Positions 6,261 to 11,966 of a stretch of 12,133 nucleotides of DNA are shown here, in pieces. The notes beneath the pieces were generated by a model. That model was not told the DNA's origin and ran no database searches. It saw only the letters and a program-made list of their open reading frames with translations. Each line of letters begins with the position of its first letter. Within the stretch, counting starts at the first letter, position 1. The stretch covers positions 1-12,133 of the forward strand of contig PXDW01000015.1 of NCBI GenBank assembly GCA_003564925.1, written 5' to 3'. The position numbers and the translations under genes are program-made. The DNA comes from Candidatus Woesearchaeota archaeon. Lineage in GTDB: Archaea > Nanobdellota > Nanobdellia > Woesearchaeales > PXDW01.

Positions 6261-6292
6261 ATTTTTTTCACCATTATATTACAAAACTAGAT

Positions 6293-6308
6293 TATTTATA
6301 TATATTTT
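6293..6308 (-). promoter_or_regulatory. TATA element of the HAD-ahcY operon
   Basis: The minus-strand sequence AAAATATATATAAATA is centred about 39 bases before the HAD start. Initiation about 26 bases further on would give a short leader holding the GGTGA site at plus 6268-6272. Confidence 0.5.
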
Positions 6309-6346
6309 CTTATAAAAATTAAAAAATATAACAATAATATTAAAAA

Positions 6347-6388
6347 AATTGGACAAAAAAGAAATATTTAAATATTTAATTGGACAAA
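6347..6388 (+). promoter_or_regulatory. Paired 11-base direct repeats flanking the lrp-like promoter (putative operator)
   Basis: AATTGGACAAA occurs at 6347-6357 and again, unchanged, at 6378-6388. The start-to-start distance is 31 bases, close to three helical turns, so both face the same side of the DNA. Between them lies the TATA-like AAATATTTAAATATTTAA (6362-6379). The second copy covers the expected transcription start of the leaderless gene at 6398. The arrangement suggests autoregulation by the Lrp-like protein. Confidence 0.5.
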
Positions 6389-6397
6389 TAGTAATGG

Positions 6398-6817
6398 ATG
6401 ATAGGAAAAAAAGAACAAAAAATAATTGAAAAATTAAAGCAGAATTCAAGAGCTTCTGTAAGGGACATTGCAGCTTCTACTGGATTGAGGCCAAGCACAG
6501 TTCATTCAATAATAAAAAGATTAACTGAAAATGGAGTCATAGATAAGTTTACAATAAAGCTTAACAATAAGCTCATAGACGAGGAACTTATTGTTTTTAT
6601 ATTTATAAGAACAAATGAAGAAATAAAACCCGAGTTTTTCAAAAATAAGGCAGTAAAGGAAGCTTTTGGAATAACAGGAGAGTATGATATATTTCTAAAA
6701 TGTAAGTTTAAAGATATACAGGAGTTCAATGATTTTATAATGAACTTAAGAAGCAAGCATGACTTAAGAAGAACTTTAACAGTAGTTTCTACAGTTGTTA
6801 TAAAAGAGGAAATATAG
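6398..6817 (+). CDS. Lrp/AsnC-family transcriptional regulator
   Basis: A 139-residue protein with an N-terminal winged helix-turn-helix (about residues 5-52; the helix pair is VRDIAASTGLRPSTVHSIIKRL followed by NGVIDKFTI) and a C-terminal RAM-like ligand-binding domain (about 60-137, including GEYDIFLKCKF.DIQEFNDFI and the final strand TVVSTVVIKEE). Members form dimers to octamers, bind an amino acid or related effector and regulate metabolism genes or themselves. ATG at 6398 follows a TATA element by about 27 bases with no ribosome site, so the message is probably leaderless. It is divergent from HAD-ahcY, which makes that operon and its own promoter the likely targets (inference). Confidence 0.92.
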   Translation: MIGKKEQKIIEKLKQNSRASVRDIAASTGLRPSTVHSIIKRLTENGVIDKFTIKLNNKLIDEELIVFIFIRTNEEIKPEFFKNKAVKEAFGITGEYDIFLKCKFKDIQEFNDFIMNLRSKHDLRRTLTVVSTVVIKEEI

Positions 6818-6903
6818 TCTTGATGAAGTATAGATATTACATAAAGCGGTATATATTTTATTAGAATATCTTTAGTATATCTCATTAGAAATCTTAATTA
6901 GAA

Positions 6904-6915
6904 ATATTTATATAG
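6904..6915 (+). promoter_or_regulatory. TATA element of the 197-residue protein gene
   Basis: ATATTTATATAG is centred about 27 bases before the ATG at 6937 with no ribosome site between, which fits a leaderless start. Confidence 0.5.
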
Positions 6916-6936
6916 CAATAACTCTAATTTTATTCT

Positions 6937-7530
6937 ATGACAGTATGGCTAGACCCTTATAGGATAGACGCTTATAGTTTTACAGTACACAATAAGCAGA
7001 CTTTTCATCTAAAAAATACTTATACTTATATTTATGAATGGTTAATGGACGAGGGTTTTGAGGGCATAAACATCGATACTCCAACCGGAGACCGGGTTGA
7101 AACATATTATCAGGAAAGAAGACCATCACCTGAAAAAAGAGAGCTAAGAGCATGGTGGAGGACCATTATGGTTCCACAGGAGGGAAGCAATTTTTACAGG
7201 TACAGGATAGACTTAGATTTTTTTGTTTTTAATATAACAAAAGCAGATATAATGTTTCAGGGGAAGAAAGCTAAAGCAGATAACGCAGAGATGATTTTAA
7301 CAGTCCACTCGATACTTGAATTGGATTATCAGAAAAAATGGAGAAACCATCCTCTATTAAAAAATTTTTATGAATTCTTTAGTAAAAGAGTTTTTAAGGT
7401 CATAAGGGAAGGGCACGAAGAGGAGCTTAGGAGAAAAGCTATGAGAATGCAGGATGAAGTTAAGAAAATACTCAATTTACAGCAATATCCTGAGTACCCA
7501 AAGAGATTTCAAGAGGAACGTGGCTTATAG
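6937..7530 (+). CDS. Unrecognised 197-residue soluble protein
   Basis: I do not recognise this family. The protein has no signal peptide and no membrane helix. Residues 1-45 (DPYRIDAYSFTVHNKQTFHLKNTYTYIYEWLMDEGF) are aromatic-rich. A basic, tryptophan-bearing stretch RELRAWWRTIMVPQ lies at about 68-81, and two amphipathic beta segments follow (YRYRIDLDFFVFNI and AEMILTVHSILELDYQ), suggesting a barrel or sandwich. The last 50 residues are a basic charged helix (RVFKVIREGHEEELRRKAMRMQDEVKKIL). There is no conserved catalytic cluster of His, Asp or Cys that I can point to. The gene is leaderless by its TATA spacing and stands alone between the Lrp-like regulator and tRNA-Thr. Confidence 0.8.
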   Translation: MTVWLDPYRIDAYSFTVHNKQTFHLKNTYTYIYEWLMDEGFEGINIDTPTGDRVETYYQERRPSPEKRELRAWWRTIMVPQEGSNFYRYRIDLDFFVFNITKADIMFQGKKAKADNAEMILTVHSILELDYQKKWRNHPLLKNFYEFFSKRVFKVIREGHEEELRRKAMRMQDEVKKILNLQQYPEYPKRFQEERGL

Positions 7531-7562
7531 AAATCTTTTTATATACTTATTTTCTCCCAAAA

Positions 7563-7587
7563 CATACATATAAAGCATACATATAAA
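7563..7587 (+). repeat. Tandem CATACATATAAA repeat immediately upstream of tRNA-Thr
   Basis: CATACATATAAA is present at 7563-7574 and 7576-7587, a 13-base period ending one base before G1 of tRNA-Thr. Each copy contains a TATA-like core; only the first is near a workable distance. A separate TTTTTATATA is at 7535-7544. Confidence 0.7.
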
Positions 7588-7588
7588 T

Positions 7589-7673
7589 GCCTCCGTAGCA
7601 TAGCAGCTATTGCGTGAGACTTGTATTTTATACAGAAATCTCAAGGTCGTGGGTGCAAATCCCACCGGAGGCT
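7589..7673 (+). tRNA. tRNA-Thr (TGT anticodon) with a 12-nt intron
   Basis: The acceptor stem GCCTCCG/CGGAGGC pairs perfectly, with discriminator T73 at 7673 and no CCA. T8, A9 and a D-arm GCAT/TTGC (13-22 is U-U) are followed by the anticodon stem TGAGA/TCTCA around CT-TGT-A, with TGT at 7622-7624. The variable loop AGGTC gives G15-C48; the T-arm is GTGGG-TGCAAAT-CCCAC. The normal loop needs a 12-nt intron removed (7626-7637). Two oddities stand out: the D-loop AGCAGCTA lacks the GG pair at 18-19, and T-loop position 55 is G instead of U. Both sides of the usual D-loop/T-loop contact are therefore changed. Adenylate kinase begins 21 bases after the 3' end. Confidence 0.88.
7626..7637 (+). 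other. 12-nt intron of tRNA-Thr at 37/38
   Basis: TTTTATACAGAA separates A37 from A38. The canonical central helix (32-35 with ACAG) has only two pairs, while a shifted hairpin UUGUA/UACAG of five pairs (one U-G) is better. This is a relaxed splicing motif. Excision by one base more or less at either side gives the same mature loop CTTGTAA. Confidence 0.75.
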
Positions 7674-7694
7674 TTTAAAGATAATGGTGATAAA

Positions 7695-8330
7695 ATGAAA
7701 ATAATACTATTGGGGCCTCAGGGCTCTGGAAAAGGAACTCAAGCAAAGCTAATCTCTAAAAAATTTAATATACCACATATTTCAACAGGAGATATATTTC
7801 GAAAAAATATAAAAGAAGAAACCGAGCTTGGAAAAGAAGTTACATCTTATCTTAATTCTGGAAAGCTGGTTCCTGATGAATTAACCAATAAATTGGTTGA
7901 ATCAAGAATAAAAGAAGACGACTGTAAAAACGGCTTTATTTTAGATGGCTTTCCAAGAAACATAAAACAGGCAGAATTTCTTAATTCTGTAACAGATATT
8001 GATTATGCTGTCGATGTCGAGATACCTGATGAAGAGGTTGTTTTCAGGCTGGAGGGAAGAAGGAATTGTTCAAATAAAGGTTGCGGAGCAATATACAATC
8101 TTAATACATCGCCAAAGCCAAAAGAAAATAATACATGCGATAAATGTAGTTCTGATTTGTTTCAAAGAGATGATGATAAGCCAGAAGCAATCAAGAAAAG
8201 ACTAGAGATTTATCATGAACAAACATCCCCTTTAATTGATTATTATGATAAGAAAGGTATATTAATAATAATAGACGGCTCCAGATCAATCGAAGAGGTT
8301 TCTCAGGATATTTTTTTAGCATTAAAATGA
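7695..8330 (+). CDS. adk: Adenylate kinase with a four-cysteine (zinc) LID
   Basis: This 211-residue cytoplasmic enzyme interconverts AMP + ATP with two ADP. The P-loop is GPQGSGKGT (7-15), followed by the AMP-binding STGDIFR (30-36), DGFPRN (84-89) and the LID with RR..C125-x4-C130 and C148-x2-C151, then QRDDDKPEAIKKRL. The Cys set should bind zinc; the first pair is spaced CxxxxC instead of the common CxxC. This is the long, bacterial-type Adk rather than the trimeric archaeal AdkA. I chose ATG 7695 because GGTGAT lies 4 bases upstream and the P-loop begins normally; the open frame continues into tRNA-Thr but is not coding there. The stop overlaps (ATGA) the start of a short broken frame. 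Confidence 0.96.
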   Translation: MKIILLGPQGSGKGTQAKLISKKFNIPHISTGDIFRKNIKEETELGKEVTSYLNSGKLVPDELTNKLVESRIKEDDCKNGFILDGFPRNIKQAEFLNSVTDIDYAVDVEIPDEEVVFRLEGRRNCSNKGCGAIYNLNTSPKPKENNTCDKCSSDLFQRDDDKPEAIKKRLEIYHEQTSPLIDYYDKKGILIIIDGSRSIEEVSQDIFLALK

Positions 8331-8416
8331 AGTATGATGTTGTCATGGTTTGAGCTAGCCAGGATACTTTTAAGAAATTCTTCAAAAATCCAGACCATGA
8401 TTTTATAAAAAATTAG
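8327..8416 (+). pseudogene. Short broken reading frame overlapping the adk stop
   Basis: ATG at 8327 overlaps the adk stop as ATGA, the usual sign of translational coupling. It reads MKYDVVMV, then TGA (8351), then in the same frame ASQDTFKKFFKNPDHDFIKN to TAG at 8414. The first part looks like the first strand of a Rossmann-like protein (MKYDVVxxGxx), and TGA is one base from GGA (Gly). I read it as the remnant of a degraded small gene, or a chance frame; 29 codons is too short for certainty. It touches the end of truD. Confidence 0.3.
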
Positions 8417-9381
8417 CAAAATAAGTGCTTTATAACATTTGTTGCGTAGGCTCCTTTTGACAGCGAAAATGAAACTTTAACCTTTTTCTTTCCTTGGTTT
8501 AATTCATCTTCTTCAAGTTCGCCACTCTTTAAATTTTCTATATATACAAACAAGTCCCTTTCATTACCTTCTGAACTTAATTCAGGTATCTGCCTTATTA
8601 TAAAATCCCTGTATGTTATTTTTTCCTGCAGCATTATGTTCTCTGTTATCTCTTTTATTTCGATTTCTTCTATTTCTGTACTAAACCCTATCAAAGGTAT
8701 TTTAATATTCTTATTAATATGCTTATCAAAGTTTTCTGCATTATTTTTAACCTTATTCTTATACTTACATTGTAAGTATTGCTCAACTATTAAATTAAAT
8801 ATACAGCTTTGATATGAATGAACATATATCATTAATATCTTCTTGGGAATTTTTCTTAAAAATCCAACATAGTCAGTTCCTTCAAAATCAGGATTAATAA
8901 TCTTAACTGCTTTCTCAAAATCTTTTTTTATTATAGCTTTCCCAATTAAATGGTTGTTTTTATTTTTTCCAAATCTTTGGTCATCAAAATAATTAGGAAC
9001 ATAATCAATCTTTTTTGGCTTTTCGTTGTCATTTAAGTTTCTAACAGTAATCTCAAAATAATTTTCTTTTAAGTCCCCTAAAGATATTGGTGTATTGCCT
9101 TTTCCAACTTCTTCAATTTCAATATCCTTTAGTTTTTTATTTTTTATATTCCCTAAAACAGAGCAATACTGCTCAGTTATGGCTCTCTTATCCTTATTTC
9201 CTGCGTATCCAAATCTTTTTCTTTGTATTTTGAAGTAATCTGCAATCACTTGTATGGCTTTTTCTGTTGTATAATCTTTCTTTTTCATGATGAAATAAGT
9301 GTATTTTCCTGCTTTCTCTAGATTCATGTTTGTTTTTTCTATCACAAAAAAATCTTCAGGTTTTTGCTTAATCTTGTACAT
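8413..9381 (-). CDS. truD: tRNA pseudouridine(13) synthase TruD
   Basis: A 322-residue enzyme that isomerises U13 in the D-arm of tRNA to pseudouridine. Diagnostic segments are the start MYKIKQKPEDFFVIEK, the catalytic GNKDKRAITEQYCS with Asp64, NYFDDQRFG (130-138), the 'VHSYQSCIFNLI' helix of the insertion domain and the C-terminal SKGAYATNVIKHLF. Archaeal TruD proteins often reach 400 residues, so this copy is compact. I chose ATG 9381 (MYKIKQ) over an in-frame TTG two codons earlier, because a TATA element lies 27 bases upstream and homologs start this way. It diverges from tRNA-Arg across 53 bases. Three of the four tRNA or tRNA-like genes nearby have U13. Confidence 0.95.
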   Translation of the reverse strand: MYKIKQKPEDFFVIEKTNMNLEKAGKYTYFIMKKKDYTTEKAIQVIADYFKIQRKRFGYAGNKDKRAITEQYCSVLGNIKNKKLKDIEIEEVGKGNTPISLGDLKENYFEITVRNLNDNEKPKKIDYVPNYFDDQRFGKNKNNHLIGKAIIKKDFEKAVKIINPDFEGTDYVGFLRKIPKKILMIYVHSYQSCIFNLIVEQYLQCKYKNKVKNNAENFDKHINKNIKIPLIGFSTEIEEIEIKEITENIMLQEKITYRDFIIRQIPELSSEGNERDLFVYIENLKSGELEEDELNQGKKKVKVSFSLSKGAYATNVIKHLFC

Positions 9382-9401
9382 AATCAATTAAAAAAATAAA
9401 C

Positions 9402-9413
9402 TTTATTAAATAC
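9402..9413. promoter_or_regulatory. Single TATA element apparently shared by truD and tRNA-Arg
   Basis: TTTATTAAATAC on the plus strand (GTATTTAATAAA on the minus) is centred near 9408. That is 27 bases from G1 of tRNA-Arg (9435) and 27 bases from the truD ATG (9381). No other good element lies in the 53-base gap; TTTATATTA at 9424-9432 is too close to the tRNA. Confidence 0.5.
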
Positions 9414-9454
9414 TTTCTTTTTCTTTATATTAATGGGCCAGTAGCTCAGTCTGG

Positions 9455-9498
9455 ATATAGGCAATTCGGATGATTGGCTGGAATTGCCTTTAGGACAA
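9455..9498 (+). other. 44-nt intron in the D-loop of tRNA-Arg
   Basis: GTCT (9449-9452) pairs with GGAC (9493-9496; one U-G) to form the central helix. GGA (9453-9455) and AAA (9497-9499) are the two 3-nt bulges. Cutting after the second base of each leaves GG|ATAGAGC, a normal D-loop. The intron core is a 9-bp perfect hairpin, AGGCAATTC (9459-9467) with GAATTGCCT (9481-9489), with a 13-base loop. ATA occurs at both boundaries, so the junction could shift by up to three bases. Confidence 0.85.
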
Positions 9499-9517
9499 AT
9501 AGAGCGTTTCCCTCCTA

Positions 9518-9528
9518 TATTTGAAGAA
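9518..9528 (+). other. 11-nt intron of tRNA-Arg at 37/38
   Basis: TATTTGAAGAA lies between A37 and A38. The central helix is C32-U33-C34-C35 with GAAG, C34 facing A, exactly as in the tRNA-Trp canonical intron. Only four bases lie inside the second bulge, so there is no inner helix. Confidence 0.82.
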
Positions 9529-9564
9529 AGGAAAAAGTCGGGGGTTCGAATCCTCCCTGGCCCG

Positions 9565-9569
9565 TTTTT
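9565..9569 (+). terminator. Oligo-T run after tRNA-Arg
   Basis: TTTTT follows the discriminator base directly, and further T runs follow at 9577-9581. This is the usual archaeal tRNA terminator form. The next gene, 74 bases after the tRNA end, has its own TATA element. Confidence 0.5.
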
Positions 9570-9607
9570 CTATTTACTTTTTATTCTATATTTTCAAAAC
9601 CAATAAT

Positions 9608-9619
9608 CTATTTAAAGCA
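9608..9619 (+). promoter_or_regulatory. TATA element of the MBL nuclease-ogg operon
   Basis: TCTATTTAAAGC is centred about 26 bases before the ATG at 9639, with no ribosome site, which fits a leaderless transcript. Confidence 0.5.
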
Positions 9620-9638
9620 ACTGTTTTTCAAAAATCTT

Positions 9639-10514
9639 ATGATATCTTTTGACAATATTATAAACATTAGCGCTGAATCTCTAAAGATACAAAAGCCAAA
9701 AGAAACAAAAATTGACCTTATAACACACGGACATTTCGACCACATACCATCAAACTTTAAAAACAAGCTTTTTGTATGCTCAGAAATTACAAAAAAAATA
9801 ATGGAATTAAGAAAAAATAAAGAAAATATACCTCTTCATAAAGATAATAAGATAAAAATGCTTGACTCAGGACATTCTTTAGGAAGCAAGATGTTTTTGG
9901 TTAACAATAAACTGCTTTTTACAGGAGATTTTAATACAGATAATAGGTACTGCGGACAAGCAAAGCCAAACAAATGCTCTACTTTGATAGTTGAGAGCAC
10001 ATTCGCAAAGCCACAATATATATTTCCAAAATCTAAATTTGTTATTAAGGATTTTAAAGATTATCTTGAAGACAATTCTAACGTTACAGTAAATGCTTAT
10101 ACTTTTGGAAAAGCCCAGGAAATATGCTTTATTCTTGATGAATTAAAGATTCCTTTTGATGTAAGTGAAAGCATAGGCAAGATAAATAACCATTTAGGGC
10201 TAAAATTCAAACATTACCAAAAAAATGCACCAGTAGTTTTAACAAAAGACAGAATCCCCGGATATAAAAGAGTGGCCCTAAGCGGATGGGCAGTTGATCC
10301 AAGATACCAGTATAAAATGGGACTAGATAGGGCTTTTGTATTTTCTGACCATTGCGATTATCCTTCTTTATTGCAGTTTATAATGAAATGCGATCCCGAG
10401 AAAATATACACTTATCACGGCTTTAATGTTGAATTGGCTAATGATTTAAAAAAAGTGGGGTATGATGCTATACCTATATTGCCCGGGCAAAAGCTTTTGA
10501 GTGATTTTGCATGA
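9639..10514 (+). CDS. MBL-fold exonuclease of the COG1236 (beta-CASP / ligase-associated) group
   Basis: A 291-residue metallo-beta-lactamase-fold hydrolase. Metal-binding motifs are THGHFDH (29-35), His79 in DSGHSLGS, Asp97 in FTGDF, His238 in FSDHCDY and His260 in YTYHGF. The segments STLIVESTFAKP and RVALSGWAVDPRYQ are typical of the RNA 3'-end processing / ligase-associated DNA exonuclease group, whose members act on RNA or DNA ends with two zinc ions. The protein is shorter than full beta-CASP nucleases (about 400), so the CASP insert is reduced. It overlaps the ogg2 gene by 4 bases (ATGA). That coupling to a base-excision glycosylase favours a DNA-end role, but an RNA role is not excluded. 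Confidence 0.88.
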   Translation: MISFDNIINISAESLKIQKPKETKIDLITHGHFDHIPSNFKNKLFVCSEITKKIMELRKNKENIPLHKDNKIKMLDSGHSLGSKMFLVNNKLLFTGDFNTDNRYCGQAKPNKCSTLIVESTFAKPQYIFPKSKFVIKDFKDYLEDNSNVTVNAYTFGKAQEICFILDELKIPFDVSESIGKINNHLGLKFKHYQKNAPVVLTKDRIPGYKRVALSGWAVDPRYQYKMGLDRAFVFSDHCDYPSLLQFIMKCDPEKIYTYHGFNVELANDLKKVGYDAIPILPGQKLLSDFA

Positions 10515-11107
10515 TTCAAGATTTCAAAAACAAAAAAAAAGATATAAGAAAAAGGCTTAGAGAATTTAAAGAGCTAAATAAAGCTACAAAAAACAAGAAA
10601 TTTCTGGAGCTTTGTTATTGCCTATGCACTCCTTTGAGCAATGCAAAAAAAGTTTATGGCATAATAAATGAAAAAAACAGGAAAATTCTACTGAATGGGA
10701 CTGAGAAGGAAGTTCAAAGCTTATTGAAGGGCAATTGCAGATTCCATAATAATAAATCTAAATATATTGTTGAAGCCAGGGATTTCATAAACAAGTTGGA
10801 TAAGCTTCCAAAAGAAGGTGCTTTGGCCCGTGAGATTCTAATAGAAAACATAAAAGGCATAGGCTATAAGGAAGCAAGCCATTTTTTGAGAAATGTAGGA
10901 TATAAAGATCTTGCAATATTGGATGGGCATATAATAAATTCCTTGAATGAAATAGGGGTTTTCAGAGATAATAAGAGGCCTTCAAGCAGAGAGGAGTACC
11001 TTAACATGGAAAATGAAATGAAAAAATTTGCAAAACAGATAAACATAAAATTGGATGAATTAGATTTGCTGCTTTGGAGCAATAAAACAGGAGAAATACT
11101 TAAGTAA
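10511..11107 (+). CDS. ogg: 8-oxoguanine DNA glycosylase/AP lyase, archaeal Ogg2 type
   Basis: This 198-residue enzyme removes 8-oxoguanine from DNA and cuts the abasic site. The helix-hairpin-helix is IENIKGIGYKEASHFLRNVG with catalytic Lys120, and the activating Asp138 follows 18 residues later in ILDGHII, the spacing of Ogg2 enzymes. The C-terminus LLLWSNKTGEILK ends in the lysine typical of the family, which contacts the base. The length (about 200) is normal. One small difference is ILDGHI where ILDRHI is common. It is translationally coupled to the upstream MBL nuclease and converges on an AlkD-like gene, so three repair-type genes lie together. Confidence 0.95.
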   Translation: MIQDFKNKKKDIRKRLREFKELNKATKNKKFLELCYCLCTPLSNAKKVYGIINEKNRKILLNGTEKEVQSLLKGNCRFHNNKSKYIVEARDFINKLDKLPKEGALAREILIENIKGIGYKEASHFLRNVGYKDLAILDGHIINSLNEIGVFRDNKRPSSREEYLNMENEMKKFAKQINIKLDELDLLLWSNKTGEILK

Positions 11108-11150
11108 ATAATAAAATAGACAATAATAAAATAGATAATAAAATAAATAT
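11107..11150. repeat. 15-base tandem A/T-rich repeats between ogg and the alkD-like gene
   Basis: AATAATAAAATAGAC (11107-11121) is followed by AATAATAAAATAGAT (11122-11136) and a shortened third copy. AAAATAATTAT also repeats at 11158-11168 and 11177-11187. The region lies between two converging genes; besides these low-complexity repeats I see no gene or clear hairpin in the 97 bases. Confidence 0.75.
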
Positions 11151-11204
11151 AAAAAACAAAATAATTATATAATACTAAAATAATTATCTCATAAAATAAA
11201 CAGA

Positions 11205-11891
11205 TTATCTTATCAATCTTGCCTTCAATTTTTCGCTTTCTAGTTCTCTTAAAGCGTCATTAGCTATCCATCTTGCTGCTTTTGAGTCTATATTCTGGAT
11301 ATCTTTTGCGGTTTTTATAGCTTCTTTGTTTAAATAAATGCTTCTCTTTCCTATCTGCCTTAAAGCCCAGTTTACTGCTTTTTTTACAAAATTCCTTTCA
11401 TCAGCTGATGCTTTTTTTATAATTGGGAGGTAATTTAGAAATTCTTTATCATCAGAGTGTTCTTTTTTATGCAATGCAGCGCATGCTATAATTGCAAAGG
11501 CTGTTCTTTTTACAAACTCCTCTTTCGATTTAGAGTATTCCTTTATTTTTTTCCCATAAAAAGGAACTTTGTCAAATAAATTAAGGCAGCACTGGTCACA
11601 CACATCCCACGAATTAAATCCACTTACCCATAAATCCATCTCTTTCTCTGTAAATTTTTCAGGCTCTGCAACCAAACTGGCTAGAATTCTTACTTCATGT
11701 ATTCCCGAATCCCAAAGTTTCAATGCCAGCTCATGGTTTTTTCCTATTTTCTTTCCCATAGCCCTTATCTCCGGCATAGGTATACCAAAAGCTTTCTCAG
11801 TATTTATTCCAAACCTAGCCATACCTTCAATGTTTCTGGGATTAGTCATGGACTTAAGCTTTTTTATGATATTTTCTGTTTCTTTTTGCAT
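11205..11891 (-). CDS. DNA alkylation repair protein, AlkD-like HEAT-repeat glycosylase
   Basis: A 228-residue helical protein of the AlkD family (COG4912), which removes bulky or cationic alkylated bases using HEAT-like repeats. Recognisable segments are GINTEKAFGIPMPEIRAMGKKIGK, LALKLWDSGIHEVRILASLV, the active-site region SWDVCDQCC (Trp95, Asp96, Asp99) and KKAVNWALRQIGKR. I chose ATG 11891 (MQKETENIIKKLKS): the frame is open 32 codons further, but that part is atypical and runs into the tRNA-like gene, while a TATA element (minus strand TTTATAAAAAC, plus 11910-11922) lies about 26 bases before 11891. A run of Cys (VCDQCC) is unusual but could be chance. It is convergent with ogg. Confidence 0.9.
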   Translation of the reverse strand: MQKETENIIKKLKSMTNPRNIEGMARFGINTEKAFGIPMPEIRAMGKKIGKNHELALKLWDSGIHEVRILASLVAEPEKFTEKEMDLWVSGFNSWDVCDQCCLNLFDKVPFYGKKIKEYSKSKEEFVKRTAFAIIACAALHKKEHSDDKEFLNYLPIIKKASADERNFVKKAVNWALRQIGKRSIYLNKEAIKTAKDIQNIDSKAARWIANDALRELESEKLKARLIR

Positions 11892-11966
11892 AAGTTCAGT
11901 CTTATACTTGTTTTTATAAATTTTTCTCAGAAAAATTTCAAAACACAATATCATCACTTTTTTTAC

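Larger units (their letters stand above)
9435..9564 (+). tRNA. tRNA-Arg (CCT anticodon) with a D-loop and an anticodon-loop intron
   Basis: The acceptor stem GGGCCAG/CTGGCCC pairs fully, with discriminator G73 at 9564. T8 A9 lead to D-stem GCTC (9444-9447), whose partner GAGC lies 54 bases later (9502-9505) because of a 44-nt intron. Removing it gives the normal D-loop AGTCTGGATA. The anticodon stem TTTCC/GGAAA encloses CT-CCT-A (CCT at 9514-9516), an 11-nt intron and A38. The variable loop is AAGTC (G15-C48) and the T-arm is GGGGG-TTCGAAT-CCTCC, one G-U pair. The mature tRNA would be 75 nt and would read AGG. No CCA is encoded and an oligo-T run follows directly. Confidence 0.92.

Noticed and set aside
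7614..7694. Open frame extending adenylate kinase 27 codons upstream
   Set aside because: It runs through the anticodon and T arms of tRNA-Thr. The ATG at 7695 has a GGTGAT site at correct spacing and begins directly with the adenylate kinase core.
8351..8353. UGA recoding as Gly, Trp or selenocysteine after adk
   Set aside because: UGA is the normal stop of adk, the HAD gene, the permease and the MBL nuclease in this window, and no SECIS-like hairpin is evident nearby.
11107..11190. AT-rich repeats as a replication origin or CRISPR-like array
   Set aside because: The repeats are short, low in complexity, without spacers or origin-box motifs, and lie between two converging genes with no Cdc6/Orc1 gene nearby.
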